Shown here in pieces: positions 63,316 to 64,000 of a stretch of DNA of 64,000 bases; position 1 is the stretch's first letter, and every line of letters starts with the position of its first letter. Made by a program: the position numbers and the translations under genes. Origin of the DNA: Apus apus (Eukaryota > Chordata > Aves > Apodiformes > Apodidae); NCBI RefSeq assembly GCF_020740795.1, contig NC_067284.1:103283440-103347439 (forward strand), in the 5' to 3' direction. Under the pieces are notes generated by a model. That model searched no databases. It saw only the letters and a program-made list of their open reading frames with translations, and was not told where the DNA came from.

Positions 63316-64000
63316 ATGGAGTCCCCGACTGGCAACGAGAGCGCCCGCCTGGTCAGCCCACGAGCCGGCCCCGCCGACGGCAGCCTGCGCCTTAAGAGGT
63401 ACCGCCGGCCCCGGCACCCCATGGCCCCGGCACCTGCGCCTCTGGCACTCCTAGCACCCCGGCACTCCCAGCCCCTTGCCCTCCCTGGCACCGCTACCCC
63501 CGGCACCCCGGCACCCCCTGCTAGCGCCACCTCCCCGTACCCCCGGCAGCTCCTGGCACCGCCACCTCCATCCTTCCCGGTATCTGCAACCCTCGACCCC
63601 CCGCACGCTCACCGCCTCCCCATTACCCGGCATCTCCGTCACCCCCATCACCCCCGGCTACCCCCGCCCTCCGGCACTGGCACTCCGGGCAGTGCTAGCT
63701 CCCACCACTCGGGACCCTCAAGCCCTCGGCAAGTCCAGCACTGCCTAGCTCCCACCCCAACTCCACCGGCCCCCCTCGCACGTCCATACCCCCCCCCGAG
63801 TCCCCGCGCCTTCATCCATCCAGCGCGAACACTAGCACCTCCGCAGTCCCCGAGCCAGCCCCGACGATCACCTACACCCTGACACCCGCACCCACCCCCG
63901 ACACCGGCACCACCTCCTGCCTGGTACCAGCACCTCCAGCCAAGCGAAACCAGCACCCCCGCCCGTGCTCCAGCTCTTTTTTTCCCCTCAGGTGCCCATC
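63316..64000 (+). CDS. SLC30A3: Zinc transporter ZnT3, first coding exon (gene continues past the edge)
   Basis: ZnT3 loads zinc into synaptic vesicles. Only exon 1 is present: 63316-63398, encoding MESPTGNESARLVSPRAGP then ADGSLRLK, followed by a donor (gtaccg). The ARLVSPR...GGSLRLK pattern matches the human ZnT3 N-terminus (TRLVSPR...GGSLRLK), and the locus next to DNAJC5G agrees. The rest to 64000 is intron 1. With only 27 residues the call depends partly on context. Confidence 0.82.
63400..63960 (+). repeat. C-rich degenerate repeats (GGCACC, CCCCGGCAC) in SLC30A3 intron 1
   Basis: ggcaccccggcac, gcaccgccacctcc and similar motifs recur throughout. The tract has few G runs on this strand, so the opposite strand is G-rich and could form quadruplexes. 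Confidence 0.65.

Overview
This window is nuclear DNA from a bird. The evidence is abundant avian-type CR1 LINE 3' fragments on both strands, compact GC-rich genes with short introns, and a gene set matching the human 2p23.3 neighbourhood. GC richness and gene density suggest a microchromosome or similar segment, but that is inference.

Layout from left to right: SNX17 (minus, 5' exons only) and EIF2B4 (plus) share a head-to-head CpG-rich promoter. EIF2B4 is followed by a 3.6 kb inverted repeat (9923-13542) whose arms each carry a complete 164-nt U1 snRNA gene, and by a third U1 copy at 14780-14943. CAD (plus, 15324-30847, about 45 coding exons) follows. MPV17 (plus) starts only about 42 bp after the CAD poly(A) signal. 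UCN (plus) has a TATA box and a perfect CRE. TRIM54 and DNAJC5G (both minus) come next, then a complete UCKL1-family uridine-cytidine kinase gene (minus, 51601-61536), and the first coding exon of SLC30A3 (plus) at the right edge.

Compared with the human order as I recall it (SNX17, EIF2B4, GTF3C2, MPV17, UCN, TRIM54, DNAJC5G, SLC30A3, CAD), CAD occupies the slot where GTF3C2 should be, and a UCKL1 paralogue lies between DNAJC5G and SLC30A3. DNAJC5 and UCKL1 are also neighbours on human 20q13.33, so the DNAJC5G-UCKL1-like pair looks like a retained whole-genome-duplication block. The window holds both de novo pyrimidine synthesis (CAD) and pyrimidine salvage (UCKL1-like).

The most unusual content is the U1 cluster. 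The three U1 genes are identical over 164 nt and keep the 5' splice-site recognition sequence, Sm site and 3' boxes. Against standard vertebrate U1 they carry substitutions in the stem-loop I and II protein-binding loops, so they look like variant U1 genes amplified by a recent palindromic duplication. Exon boundaries were placed by hand from splice signals, reading phase and remembered human proteins, so single-base errors are possible.
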